Shown here in pieces: positions 10,822-21,307 of a stretch of DNA of 64,000 nt. Every line of letters begins with the position of its first letter. Position 1 is the stretch's first letter. Origin of the DNA: Astropecten irregularis (taxonomy: Eukaryota > Echinodermata > Asteroidea > Paxillosida > Astropectinidae); contig OZ020244.1 of NCBI GenBank assembly GCA_963971285.1, forward strand, positions 11,408,001 to 11,472,000, read 5' to 3'. Under the pieces are notes generated by a model. It was not told where the DNA came from. It did not search any database and worked only from the letters and a program-made list of their open reading frames with translations. Position numbers and translations under genes: made by a program.

Positions 10822-13596
10822 ATGTATGCAGTGGTCGAGTTTGTTGGGGAGGAGTCTGTAGCTTTAGCAGCAGAGAACTGGTTGAAAGACACTGGCACAT
10901 CTGTGATGTGGCCGCCTTACAAGTCACAGACAAGAGTGGATAGAGCTGTGCTGAAGTGTGAGCCGCCAACAGATGGCTATCAGAAGTTTCCCTGCCGTGT
11001 TTTGTACAAAACTAGTAAGTTTTAGACAACAAATAACAACAAGGGAAACTGACTGGATTAGGGTAAATGCAGTTTATCATGCTTCACAGGTTTAACACCC
11101 CCATCCAGAAGAATGTGCAGCATTATGTTTGCATAAAATATATCTCTACCAATATTGTGTACGATTTAGTTTCAACTTAACAATTTGCATACTTCATTGA
11201 CCATAATTATAAATGCATGGTTATTGTACCTTGATCTAGAGAAAGGTGGTTGGTTTGAATTTAATTGTGAATGATTTAAAAATGGTCTATCAAGCCAGGT
11301 GTCAAAAATTGATACTGAGGAAGTTTCCAACAGCAACTTTTAGAAAGTATATAGACATAACACACTAGTTATATATATTTGTAAATATTTTCATTTCTTT
11401 TCATGTTTATAGGCTCATATGAGAAAGGCTTGACCAAAGTGAGGAAGGCAGAGGACATTTCGGATTTGGCCTCAGATGCTGAATGTGCTGGTATCCCTGT
11501 GAAGAGGAAGTCAAGGTAACAATGCAACTCATTTCAGATAGGTTATTGATTTTAAAAGTCTCAGTCAAATAACTCACTAAATATAAATTGTGACTAATGG
11601 TGCAAGCAAAAATTGATCTAGGATTTTCATTCGTCCTTCAAATGGGAATGAATATTTTCAGGTTGTGTTTTCCCTTAACAATTTTATGGTTACAACTGCA
11701 TGAATTTGTATGGCAAATTGAAATTGACACTGCTTTAGAAAGCGCAAACCCAATTCTGTGTGATGGACTGGGAAAGTTGGTTCTTGGTTTTCAACTCATG
11801 GAGTTAATCAATTCCAGCAGTTGGAGCTTCACTACTATTGGTAGTATGTGACGCAATTGACTTTTTCACTTTTGTTGACCACATTTTCTAGGCCAAATCC
11901 ACGTTACCAAGATAGTGATTCATCTTCTAGTGGGGACAGCCCAGGACCTTCACACAACATTCAGAGAGGCAATCAACAAAAGCAACAACCATCAGCTGCA
12001 ACTTCTACATCAAAGACGCCTCCTCGAGCACTGCCTTCTCCACCCTCGTCCTTGATCAGTCAGTGGCCAGTTCCGGTTTGTACAGGTAATTTTATAGTCA
12101 TTCTACAAAGTGGATCGAAACAACTGATTCGGGGACTGTTGTTTTTTTTTTTAAGGCAGGGCGGGGCAGAAAATGGTGTTTCTGTGTTATAAATTTGATT
12201 TGTTCCCAACGTGTAACAACTCAGATTTACTTCATAGTCCTGATGAATCCTCCAAAAATTGATTCAGTTTTGCACACCCCCACCCGGAAATTAGGGTTTA
12301 TTAATTGATTTACTGACTTTGAAGCCTTATAGATCTTAATTTGCTTTGTAAACATTTTAAAGCCTGAACTAATTTGCAGAAGCTTCAACCTGAAAATGCA
12401 TTAGTTTGCTCCACCATTCAGGTTTTGGTTATATAGTAAGTTATCTAGGATGTTGTACTTACTTTATATTACTTACTTAGGGATATTATACACAGGGCTT
12501 TCCAGCTTTCAAATAATAGATCAGTTTTTAACTGTTAGTTCTTTGATCTCTGTTTTCTAACAGTTGACTTTTCCCCGTTTATATTTATAAGAATTATTTA
12601 TATTTTTCATTTCATTTTTCCTGGTTTATACACATAGCTACAGAAAAGAAAATATTGACGGTGCTTGAAGAGGTCAAGATGTTCCAAGCGGGAAACAGGG
12701 CAATGCTGATTAGCATCTGTAGGAAGCTTGACAACAGTGCGCAGGGTAATTTAGCTACAACCAGTGGTCTTCCAGAAGAGGTGGTACTTCCTTTGAAGTT
12801 GGTGAAGGACATGCGAGACATGGAAACTACCCTGAACAACTTTGAGAAGGAGAAACAATTGGTGGGCTATTACTTAATGTTTGTATAGCTATTTAGAGAT
12901 GAACTTCGTTTTCTTTATCTTCTAAAGGACTGCAAACAGTTACATTTAAATTCACATTCACCTTAAGCGTTTAAGTTTCAATCGTGTACACCATTCAATA
13001 CAGCTGTTTTATTTTTCTGTTAAGGTGACATACTTATCCAACATCGGGGGAGACAGTCTCAAGAGCATCGTGCGAAGAATCCTAACATGTGTCATCAGCA
13101 ACGACCTAGCTCGACAATATAACTGGGTGGGCAAAGGAACCAAGGAAGCATTTTGCAAGCTGAGGCTTGTTGCTGTCATCCATAGTAAGTAATTGGACTG
13201 TTTGTTTTTATCTCATGGACCTTAACAAAAATAGCCCAGAACGGGATATGCGCAATGAACTCTGGGAAGAATGTTCGATAAGGTCCATGAGGCTAACTGA
13301 TTGAAATCCTGCCTTTCCATTCCATCATCTTCCTTCGCTTTGACAATAATGACCCAAATCTGGCCAATTATTTTCTAGGAGCCGTTCGAAGAAACCCATC
13401 CGTGCAGTCGGCCACTAATGCTGAAATTGATGAGGTCATCAAAGTGTGGCTCCGCTACTCAAAAGACCGAGATGGTGGGAGGGCAGCAAGACGAGCAGCC
13501 GCCGCAGCTGTAGCTGAGTCTGAAGCAAGCAAGAGTCCTTCTAATCTTGATGAACTTTCCACTGAGGAATACAGCAGCAACAGTGACAGGGAATAA
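10822..13596 (+). CDS. DUF4806-domain protein, six exons, 363 aa, second gene of element B
   Basis: Model: 10822-11014, 11413-11515, 11892-12085, 12638-12861, 13025-13184, 13379-13596. All introns are GT-AG and every junction keeps phase. The protein opens with MYAVVEFVGEESVALAAENW and a WPPYKSQTR motif, a conserved start seen in DUF4806 proteins. A basic segment, a Ser/Pro/Gln-rich linker (exon 3) and a helical part (exon 4) follow. The DUF4806 core spans exons 5-6 (LSNIGGDSLKSIVRRILT, ISNDLARQYNWVGKGTK). The C-terminus is Ala-rich and acidic. An ATG at 10810 could add four residues. The domain has no agreed function. Lying inside the transposon's inverted repeats, the protein may be an accessory factor that binds the subterminal repeats. 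That role is inference. Confidence 0.8.
13212..13291. mobile_element. 80-bp mini-foldback element in the last DUF4806 intron
   Basis: CTCATGGACCTTA at 13212-13224 is repeated exactly in inverse orientation at 13279-13291. The termini match the MITE at 31011-31389 (ATGGACCTTATCGG). It lies wholly within the intron between 13185 and 13378. Confidence 0.65.
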
Positions 13597-14960
13597 ATGC
13601 CGTTCATTAGCTTTTCAAACAAAGAAGCATTCTTCATTTGAAAAGTGTTTTCAAAAGCTTTTTTAAAGAAAATGTTTTTTTATTCAGTTTTATTCAGTCA
13701 CTTGATTACATCGACCTAATTATGTTCAAATTGTGATTCTTTTGCGATGATCGATCACCCAAATTTGTTGAAGTCCTTGCTTTTCAATCAGTTATGTGAT
13801 GGTCAGTGTAGGTTGATGCATAAAGCCTGATTCATTTTCCAGTTTACATTTGAAACACTGGTACAGTATATGTATTTAGTAAATATAAACGTTTCAACTG
13901 AAAGCTATTGCTTGCACTGGTTCTTTTTATTACCCAAAATAATTGAAAGTCAAGTACAATACATGTATAAGTTCTGCTGCCACCAAGAAGCCCTTGCCTG
14001 TTACCAGTTTTTTTACTAACCATTTGTTTATCCATTTAGTCTAAGTAGTTTTTATGTAAAAGGTTGCATAATGGAATCTTTTAAAATTAAAGCTTTAAAA
14101 TCTTCGAGCAAGTCCTGATGCTGAAAAAACACAAGTTGGGTGTTTTATCTTTAATCTCTGAATTACTTTAAGGAGAAAAATCAAAACTTCTGTGGTTAAA
14201 ATAATGCTGGGGAATTTCCTCAATGAGATGTGTGTAGAAGGAACTTCAAAATGATTACTTGTTTTCCTCTTTTCATCGGTCGTTTCTTTTCTAAGACCTC
14301 ATTTTATTTACACCTGAGACTTTTCGGAAATGCAACAGCCGATACCACAAATCATATGTAGCTTTTTTTTCTTTATAATAGCCCAAGTAAGAATTACAGC
14401 ATAGTTAAACAAGATTACCTCTGCAGGGAGAGAGATTGTTAAGATTTTAGTTCATTTGTTGAGCTTGGTTTTTTTTATATCTAATTCGTGGCAATATTGC
14501 AATTTTCTTGCAGTTTACTTTCCAAAGTTTTTTTTAAGTGTATTTTTGTTAAAATACGGTCACAAAGAAAAACATGTACATGTACATGTATAACTTATGC
14601 TTTTAACATGTTGTCATAAGGGCAGTACTTAAAAAATTGGTTTATGAAGTTAAGGGATTTTTTATTCTTATTTCTTGAAGCCCAATCCTCAAAATATGCA
14701 GATAAAGAATCTAAACCTGCTTTGGGGTTAAGTTAACCTTTAATTTATTATTGTTTTGTTAGCTTTGAGAATGTGAGCAAATGAGTTAAGATTTAACATT
14801 GGACCAAATTATAATTTTACAAAGAAAGAATATGAACGCTGTTTCCTTTATTTTTGTTATGGCTATTTTTAAAGGTCCCCCCCCCCCCCCCGTCAAAACA
14901 TTCGTAACTATCATTTTGGTACTGTGCAGATGAGCCCTGACACCAACCAAATATTTTACC
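13597..14960. other. 3' noncoding part of element B
   Basis: AT-rich DNA after the DUF4806 stop. A run of C (14877-14891) and a TGTACA-rich palindrome near 14573-14590 are the only marked features. No further gene is seen. The polyadenylation site was not fixed. Confidence 0.4.
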
Positions 14961-15345
14961 AGGCCCAACCATTAACCAATTATGCCTACGGACGTGTAGG
15001 CCCGTGATTGGCCCAACTAAGACCCAACAATCGGCTGAGGACAATTGGCCCAACCAAGCAATTTTAGTATTGGCCCAACCTTGGTCAAATGTCGGTCATT
15101 GGTTGGAAGTATTGGTCCGATGTTGGCACAACCGTAACCCAACAATCGCTGAAGCCTCATTGGCCCAACCATTAAAATGTTGCTATTGGCCCAACGATGG
15201 GCAAAGGTTGGCCATTCGGTATAAGTAATCGGCCCAACGTCAACCCAACATGTTGGCCCAACCGACTACCGATGAGCAAATCCAAATCGGGCCAATGTGG
15301 GACGCCAATGTTGGGCCAACAATTAAATCCAACGTTGGCCCAACG
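14961..15345. repeat. Right subterminal TTGGCCCAAC array of element B
   Basis: At least ten copies of TTGGCCCAAC, TTGGGCCAAC or GGCCCAACC in 385 bp. They lie near 14961, 15009, 15047, 15071, 15160, 15187, 15232, 15255, 15312 and 15335. Copies differ in spacing and are not a simple tandem repeat, which fits protein sites better than replication slippage. Confidence 0.75.
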
Positions 15346-15362
15346 TAAGCTTGCTATCTGGG
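15329..15362 (-). repeat. Right terminal inverted repeat of element B
   Basis: 34 bp ending CTTGCTATCTGGG, the reverse complement of 7430-7463 with one mismatch. It is followed by GT, matching the GT before the left end. Confidence 0.85.
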
Positions 15363-17160
15363 GTACTTAATCAGAAGTGAAGGTCTTGAACTTAGACGTT
15401 GTTTCATGTACATGTTCACGCTAATTTGTTCACTCAACTGGATAGCAGAAATAAGCCAGAAATAGTCTTGCCCTCCCGAATCCCTCACGGTGGTTACACC
15501 ACACATTTCGAAATGCTACTGAACGAAATTATTATAGCGCCCTCTCACATAAATTCAATCACATGCGGTCGATCGCTTTTGTGCGTAGATACATTACATG
15601 TACATGTAGTTAGTTTGTTTTTCTCATGATGATGTGGGACTGGAAACGAGTCTAAGACCTTTCTTTAGCATGCAATGTCACAGACCAAGTTTTTGCCAAC
15701 CAGCATGGCGGAAACTATGGCGAGCCGTCGAAAGCCACGCATAAAAAAATAATCACAATTTTAAACACAACGTTTCATAAACATGGAAAGATATTGCTTT
15801 GCTAAATGTCATGGAAACAACACAAACAATGATGGTATGCATTTTGTATGCTATGGGAATTTGGTAAACATGTTGAATTTGGTCACGCCGTCTGTCAAGA
15901 AGATGAAATGATTTGCAACATTAGGCTGCCCATACCACGTATTGCCAACCAGCGCGTCCGTCCGTGTAAAATGTAAACAAATAAAAGCAAGGTCTATCCG
16001 TCTGTGTGTAGGTGACCTGGTTTCCGCCTCATTGTAAATGAAAATCTCGACTGAAGCTGCATGGATCGGAAACCAGACTGTCTGCAGCGATACCGTAAGT
16101 GAAGGTTTGAGGCGATTTATTACAAGCAGAACTGGGTTAAATTTCCTTGGTTAGGCATAGTTGTTTATGATTTAATGTCATTTAATGAAATTGTTGAATA
16201 CTTAAGATTACAAATGTTATTGTTGTGTTAGGTATACTTGGTAAATTTATGACGTTTTTCATTGCTGGATCCGTGGACATGACGGATGGCTAGTTGACTC
16301 ATGAATGCATGTGACGTACGTGCGCTATGCATGACCACGATGGCATTTTGTACATCGTAGGCCTACCACGAAAAGAATACAAAACCTTTTTACATTATTT
16401 AATGATTGTTTGGTATGTGAATTGTGAAAGAATATTCTCTATAGAATAGTAATGAATATGCTGAAATAGATAAAGTATTAAATATTTATTTGCATGATAC
16501 ACATTTCATTGAAATTCTTGGTCTAACGTTAGACTAGGCCTAGGGCCGGGGTTCTAGCCGCTAGGCCCTAATTTGAAATAGCGTTCCGCACTAATGACGT
16601 CACACCGTGCATGCACGCGCACACATACCTCCACTCACCACACGTTTGCATGGCCGGTTGCAATGTTTGTCTGAGGTTCGGTGCTATTTTTAGCTCAAGT
16701 GCGCAGCGCTATTGAAGAATTTGTTTGATTTGAGCTTGCTATGTTTATGCTTGCCCATTTTCCGGACAGTGGCTACTCAAACCTTTGACTTAATCTAACT
16801 AAAGTGAAAGAATTCCACTGGTGGCCATTACGGAAAAAGGGTTACATGTATATCCTCGCTAATTCCATAGATTATATTAAACCATTAGTCATTATGTTAA
16901 AAAGATTATCCTCCAAGAGTTAACTTATTGGATACAAATTATTATGTATTTCAATCTCAGGTGTATACAACTTTGGTAGCATGTCTGAAAAAGGAATATT
17001 ACACTACAGGTTTTAATTTTACCTACATTAATTAATACTCTTAATGCAGCGTGAGTGATTTTTTTGTAAAATGCCCTCTGTCGGTTCAATAGATTTATGC
17101 ACAAGTGATGATCGTCAATGGAATTCTTCCCTTATGTTTTTCCAATACATTAACTTAAAA

Positions 17161-17191
17161 CATGGAGAAATATGTGTCTTATTTCTCCATG
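17161..17191. repeat. Perfect 12-bp hairpin
   Basis: CATGGAGAAATA (17161-17172) and TATTTCTCCATG (17180-17191) are separated by 7 bases. TTTCTCCATGCTTAAAC occurs once here, and a related CCTCCATGCTTAAAC follows at about 17220. Function unknown. Confidence 0.6.
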
Positions 17192-17530
17192 CTTAAACCA
17201 AGAAGAAGGAAATTTCCTTCCTCCATGCTTAAACGAGGTTTCTAAAAAAAGAAAGACAATTAGATTAGGGCCTAAAGTAGTCAATTATTGTCATTTGCAA
17301 TAAAAGAAATGAAATGAAATAAAAATATTTAGTACATGATCTAGTTTGGGCAAACTATTAATTATCCACTTCTGTATCATACAGGATTTTTTTTAATAAA
17401 AAAATAACCATACCTCCAAAGCACTTTGTATGAAAATGGAAATGGTTGAATTTAAATAATTGAAAAACATGGTAAAACAAGAAGGGCAAATAGAGACAAA
17501 ATAATTTGGGCTAAAAGATGTTTTCATTTA

Positions 17531-17553
17531 GTGATTTAAATCAAACAACCCTG
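17531..17553 (-). repeat. hAT-like terminus, inverted relative to 10581
   Basis: GTGATTTAAATCAAACAACC ending CCCTG is the exact reverse complement of the start of the element at 10581. The 8 bp after it do not match the 8 bp before 10581, so the two are not the ends of one insertion. Confidence 0.5.
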
Positions 17554-17992
17554 TCTGTAAAGTTATGTCTCTTGTGGGCTGGTATTGGTATCAGTAATGT
17601 TGTTGATTTTGTTTAGAACAGCTGTCTGCTTTTAATAAGAAATTTTGTTTTTTTCAGTACTTTATTATCACTACAGTAGTTAGTAGGCCCTCAGCCTACT
17701 AGTACACATGTACGTGGGTCAGGCATGATTGTAGAGTAGAATTCTTTTTGAGGACCCATTTTAATTTCTGAATGTAAAAACAGACGGGTCCCAAGTTACA
17801 CAATCACTCATCTTTCACCCTATTGTATAGAAATTATAATGGGACTCAATAAAACAGCTGCGCAATGTTAGGGTACACAATCCATTGCTTCATAAAAGTA
17901 TAAGGAACAAAAATTTGCTATTATTTCACATATTTGCTTTGAAAGGTACATGTAGATTGCGGATAGTAGGCCCTATGTGTTATATCATTTTT

Positions 17993-18414
17993 AAAGGTAT
18001 ATGTAGTATCATACTTTGGTAAGAGACCAAAACAGAAATGTAGTAGTAGAAACCTCCTGTTAAGATTTGTCCGCCTGAAATGGTGTATTTATCCAGAAAT
18101 GAGTAAAACAATGACAAAAAAATCTTTTTGATCTTTTAAAAGATCAATAAAAGAGAAAAGACTTAAGAAATACTGTGGCCGTTTTTCACGATTTTCTCAA
18201 AAAGTGGGCACCGTATGGAATTGAAATTTTTACAGATGACTGTGAACGCAGTCCCTAACTACGCAATCACAAAATGTACTTGCCTGCAATTTTAGCACAC
18301 CACTGTTTGCAAGAAGTACAGATTCATGGGCAATAATATCAAGGAATATTGCTTGATATATTTTCCCATGAATCTGTACTTCTTTGACAAAAACCAAAGT
18401 ATGATACTACCTTT
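17993..18414. mobile_element. MITE with nested foldback, just upstream of the Helentron frame
   Basis: The ends are inverted repeats: GTAGTATCATACTTTGGT (18005-18022) and ACCAAAGTATGATACTAC (18393-18410), each preceded or followed by AAAGGT/ACCTTT. Inside is a second perfect 20-bp stem, 18311-18330 against 18365-18384, with a 34-base loop. No coding sequence. The target duplication is unclear. Confidence 0.75.
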
Positions 18415-18472
18415 GAAGATGTTTTCTAGCTGGTGACAATTTTTTTTTTTATTTTTTTTTTATTTTTTACAG

Positions 18473-21307
18473 ATGGCTCTGAACTGTATGAAGATGGCAG
18501 AGAGTATTTCATCTATCAAAAATCCTGGCATGTGCCAGGTACCTGGTGTATGCCAGGTACCTTCGGTGTGCCAGGTACCTGTGATGTGCCAGGTTGATAA
18601 CAATAAAAATCCTGGCGTGTGCCAGGTACTTGGTGTATGCCAGGTACCTGCGGTGCGCCAGGTACCTGTGATGTGCCAGGTTGATAACAATAAAAATCCT
18701 GGGGTGTGCCAGGTACCTGGGGTGTGCCAGGTTCAAAATCCTGGGGTGTGCCAGGTGCCTGGGGTGTGCCAGGTTCAAAATCCTGGGGTGTGCCAGGTAC
18801 CTGGGGTGTGCCAGGTTCAAAATCCTGGGGTGTGCCAGGTACCTGGGGTGTGCCAGGTTAATAACAAGAAAAATCCTGGGGTGTGCCAGGTACCTGGGGT
18901 GTGCCAGGTTAATAACAAGAAAAATCCTGGGGTGTGCCAGGTACCTGGGGTGTGCCAGGTTAATAATAACAAGAAAAATCCTGGGGTGTGCCAGGTACCT
19001 GGGGTGTGCCAGGTTATGAGAATAAGCGTAACAAAACCTGAGAACCAAATGAGAACAATACTAAATGAACAAATCATGAGAACAAATGAAGTTGAGAACA
19101 TGATGATGACAAAAGACAGTGTTGTCTGTAAAATGCATGAAATGAAAACTGACATATTTGATTTGTGTGGAATCAGTTGTCAGACATCAAGCTCCAGTAA
19201 AGCAAAAGTTATCAATGGAAATCATGTGATGAAATGCTATCTTTTACAGATTGTGAGACCTAAGAAATTGCAGTTGAAGAAGCTACAGAAGGATTATGAG
19301 AGGAAGATACAACATGACAGACAAAACAAAGTGAGTAATCTGAGACAAGAAAGGAAGAAACGATTGTCACGTGTTAGTAATTTGCATGGTGTGCAATGGC
19401 TGAAGAAGTATGGTTGGACAAAGCATAGTGGTGGGGGATGTGTTTTGAATTGTGTTGAAGAGATATATGAACGAAAAGGAAGAAAGAGACCATCACGACG
19501 GTACAAGAAGAAAGTGAGAAAACAGGTATTCAGGCAAACTCACAATATCAGGAAAGGAGGAATGGTAATAGAGAGTCGCATGACCAAGAAGGATAGAAAG
19601 GCACATAAAGATGAACAGACACTTATCTGGAAGCATACAAATGGAAGTATAAGTACAGTTTTTAAGAAGATGAAGTTCTTGAAAGACAAAGCAAATGAAA
19701 TGAGGAAGAGACAGAGATGTATTCATAAGATGAGCAAACAGGTTTCTGATAAGAGGATAAAACAGATCAAAGAGCAAGATAAAAGTGGTAGCAAATGTGC
19801 TAGGAAAGTGGATACAGGAGACAGAAATAGTAATGCTAATGCAGATGGACAGTGTTGGATTTGTGATGAGATGATCAAGCCATGGGACTTCAAATTACAG
19901 TGTTATTGTGGGTTATGGTATCATGTTGATTGTATGGGAGTTACAAGTTGTATTGGAAATCATGTCTTGCTAAACAAGTCAATTGTATGGATATGTTGCA
20001 AATGTCGAGGGAGTAACTACTGTAAATATTTATATGACTGTTCTGACATTTCTGCAGATTTGACTGTATTTGATGTGATGTTGACTAGTTTTGAAGAGGA
20101 TGTTGACGAACAAACGGAAGAGGATTTTGACAGTCGGGCAATGAACAGAAATGTTGAAGGTATATATGCATGTGGTAACAAAAAACAAACAGTACCAGAG
20201 CAATCAGGAGGATATACATTGAGGAATAGAAAGAAATCAGAATCTAATACAGGCAAACAAGATGCTGAGGGTGTATCTTTGACGGATGGTAATGAGAAAT
20301 CTAATGATGGTAAAACTTGCAGAAGTCATGAAAAATCAAAACAATGTTCAAAGAGTGATCAGGGTGAATCATGTAGAGTGAAGCAAAATACCAAGTATGC
20401 TCTGAGAAGTAGAATGAGATCAGTATCACCTCATAGTAATAAGAAGGGATATGAGAAGATGCCAAAGGTCACAGGTAATGACAGTATTAATAGCACCAAA
20501 TATATTAACACACAGCAGGACATAAAGAAGCCCCAAAACATGCAAAGTGATACATATGAAAACAGTGGAAATAGTGGAGTTGTAAGTGCATCAGATAATA
20601 TGATTGTACAGGGTAGTTTCCATCAAGGTGATTTTAGATTTGGAAATAATACTGGTAAACAGTGTGTTGCAAATAGTCTGTGCGCTATACTGTATAGCAG
20701 AATTAACAAGTTAGATGAATGGTGCTCTAATGAAATGGACTTTGTGTTGAATACTGGAAATGAATTGTATGGTTTTTTATCACATAGTTCTACAGTAGAG
20801 AATGATTATTTGTTGATCAGTGAGTTGCCAGAGGAAATAGATGTTTTCAGTCAGCATTTCTGTGTTCTATTCCATGAATCTCTGTCTGGTACCTTTGGAG
20901 AAAATACAAATCTGTCAGAATTCAATATGATTTCATTGAGTAATGCTCTGGAGCAGACTCTTCACAAGTATACAGCATGTTTTATCTGTTTCCATATGAA
21001 CACATTTTCAGTTATTGTTCAGGATGGATTGTATTATATTTTTGATTCACATTCTAGAAATCATAATGGCAGACTAGACTGTAACGGCAGAAGTCTTCTG
21101 AAACGTGTGGCTTCATGGCAAGGTGTGTACATGTATTGTATAGAACTTGGAAATTCTATGAATGTGTCTGATTCTGAGCAGTTTGAAATTACAGGAGTCA
21201 GTGTTCAGATTAATAATGAGCTGAATGTTTGTAATCATGAACTTAAAGACAATAGTGAAAGTGTTTGCACTGAATGTAATGTTAAAGATGTAGAATCTGA
21301 ATGTTAA
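18473..21307 (+). pseudogene. Helentron N-terminal part: repeat region, PHD-like finger, C76-like protease-like domain
   Basis: The first ATG of a 944-codon frame directly follows a long T-tract and CAG (splice-acceptor-like), so an upstream exon is possible. Residues about 15-180 are (N)PGVCQVPGVCQV repeats. A Lys/Arg-rich region follows. A Cys/His-rich finger (CWICDEM...CYCGLWYHVDC...WICCKC) lies at about 19853-20010. The last third has GKQCVANSLC (candidate nucleophile Cys near 20663) and YYIFDSHSRN (Asp/His near 21050), as in C76-like proteases reported with Helitron-type elements and large DNA viruses. The TAA at 21305 is in frame with the OTU region downstream, so I treat it as a nonsense change rather than a natural end. 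Confidence 0.65.
18524..19013 (+). repeat. 18-bp minisatellite CCTGGGGTGTGCCAGGTA/T inside the Helentron frame
   Basis: About 25 copies of an 18-bp unit, often paired into 36-bp units with spacers AATAACAAGAAAAAT or TCAAAAT. Each unit is a small inverted repeat (ACCTGG...CCAGGT). It stays in frame and codes PGVCQV repeats. Other strands and frames are also open, which is a by-product of the repeat. Confidence 0.85.

Larger units (their letters stand above)
7430..15362 (+). mobile_element. Complete two-gene CACTA/EnSpm-like DNA transposon (element B)
   Basis: The element is bounded by 34-bp inverted repeats that match at 33 of 34 positions (7430-7463 and 15329-15362; outer part CCCAGATAGCAAGC). 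GT on both sides (7428-7429 and 15363-15364) gives a 2-bp target duplication. Inside each end is an array of TTGGGCCAAC-type palindromes. Between them lie a transposase gene (8296-10533) and a spliced DUF4806 gene (10822-13596), both on the plus strand. Members of the CMC superfamily make 2-4 bp duplications and often have subterminal repeats, so the structure fits. The large intact reading frames and matching ends suggest a fairly young insertion. Confidence 0.75.
15365..17992. other. Intergenic DNA between element B and the Helentron
   Basis: No gene can be supported. A short frame at 15783-15836 (MERYCFAKCHGNN...) ends at a possible splice donor and vaguely recalls a THAP start, but it is too short to call. 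Contains a hairpin (17161-17191), a hAT-like end (17531-17553) and scattered AGGCCTA words. Confidence 0.4.

Noticed and set aside
15783-15911. THAP-type DNA-binding exon (MERYCFAKCHGNN)
   Set aside because: Only about 17 residues before a possible donor. The later THAP signatures are not seen nearby.
10581-17553. One 7-kb hAT transposon between the two CAGGGTTGTTTGATTTAAATC ends
   Set aside because: The 8 bp outside each end do not match, and the interval crosses the right end of element B. They are better read as separate remnants.
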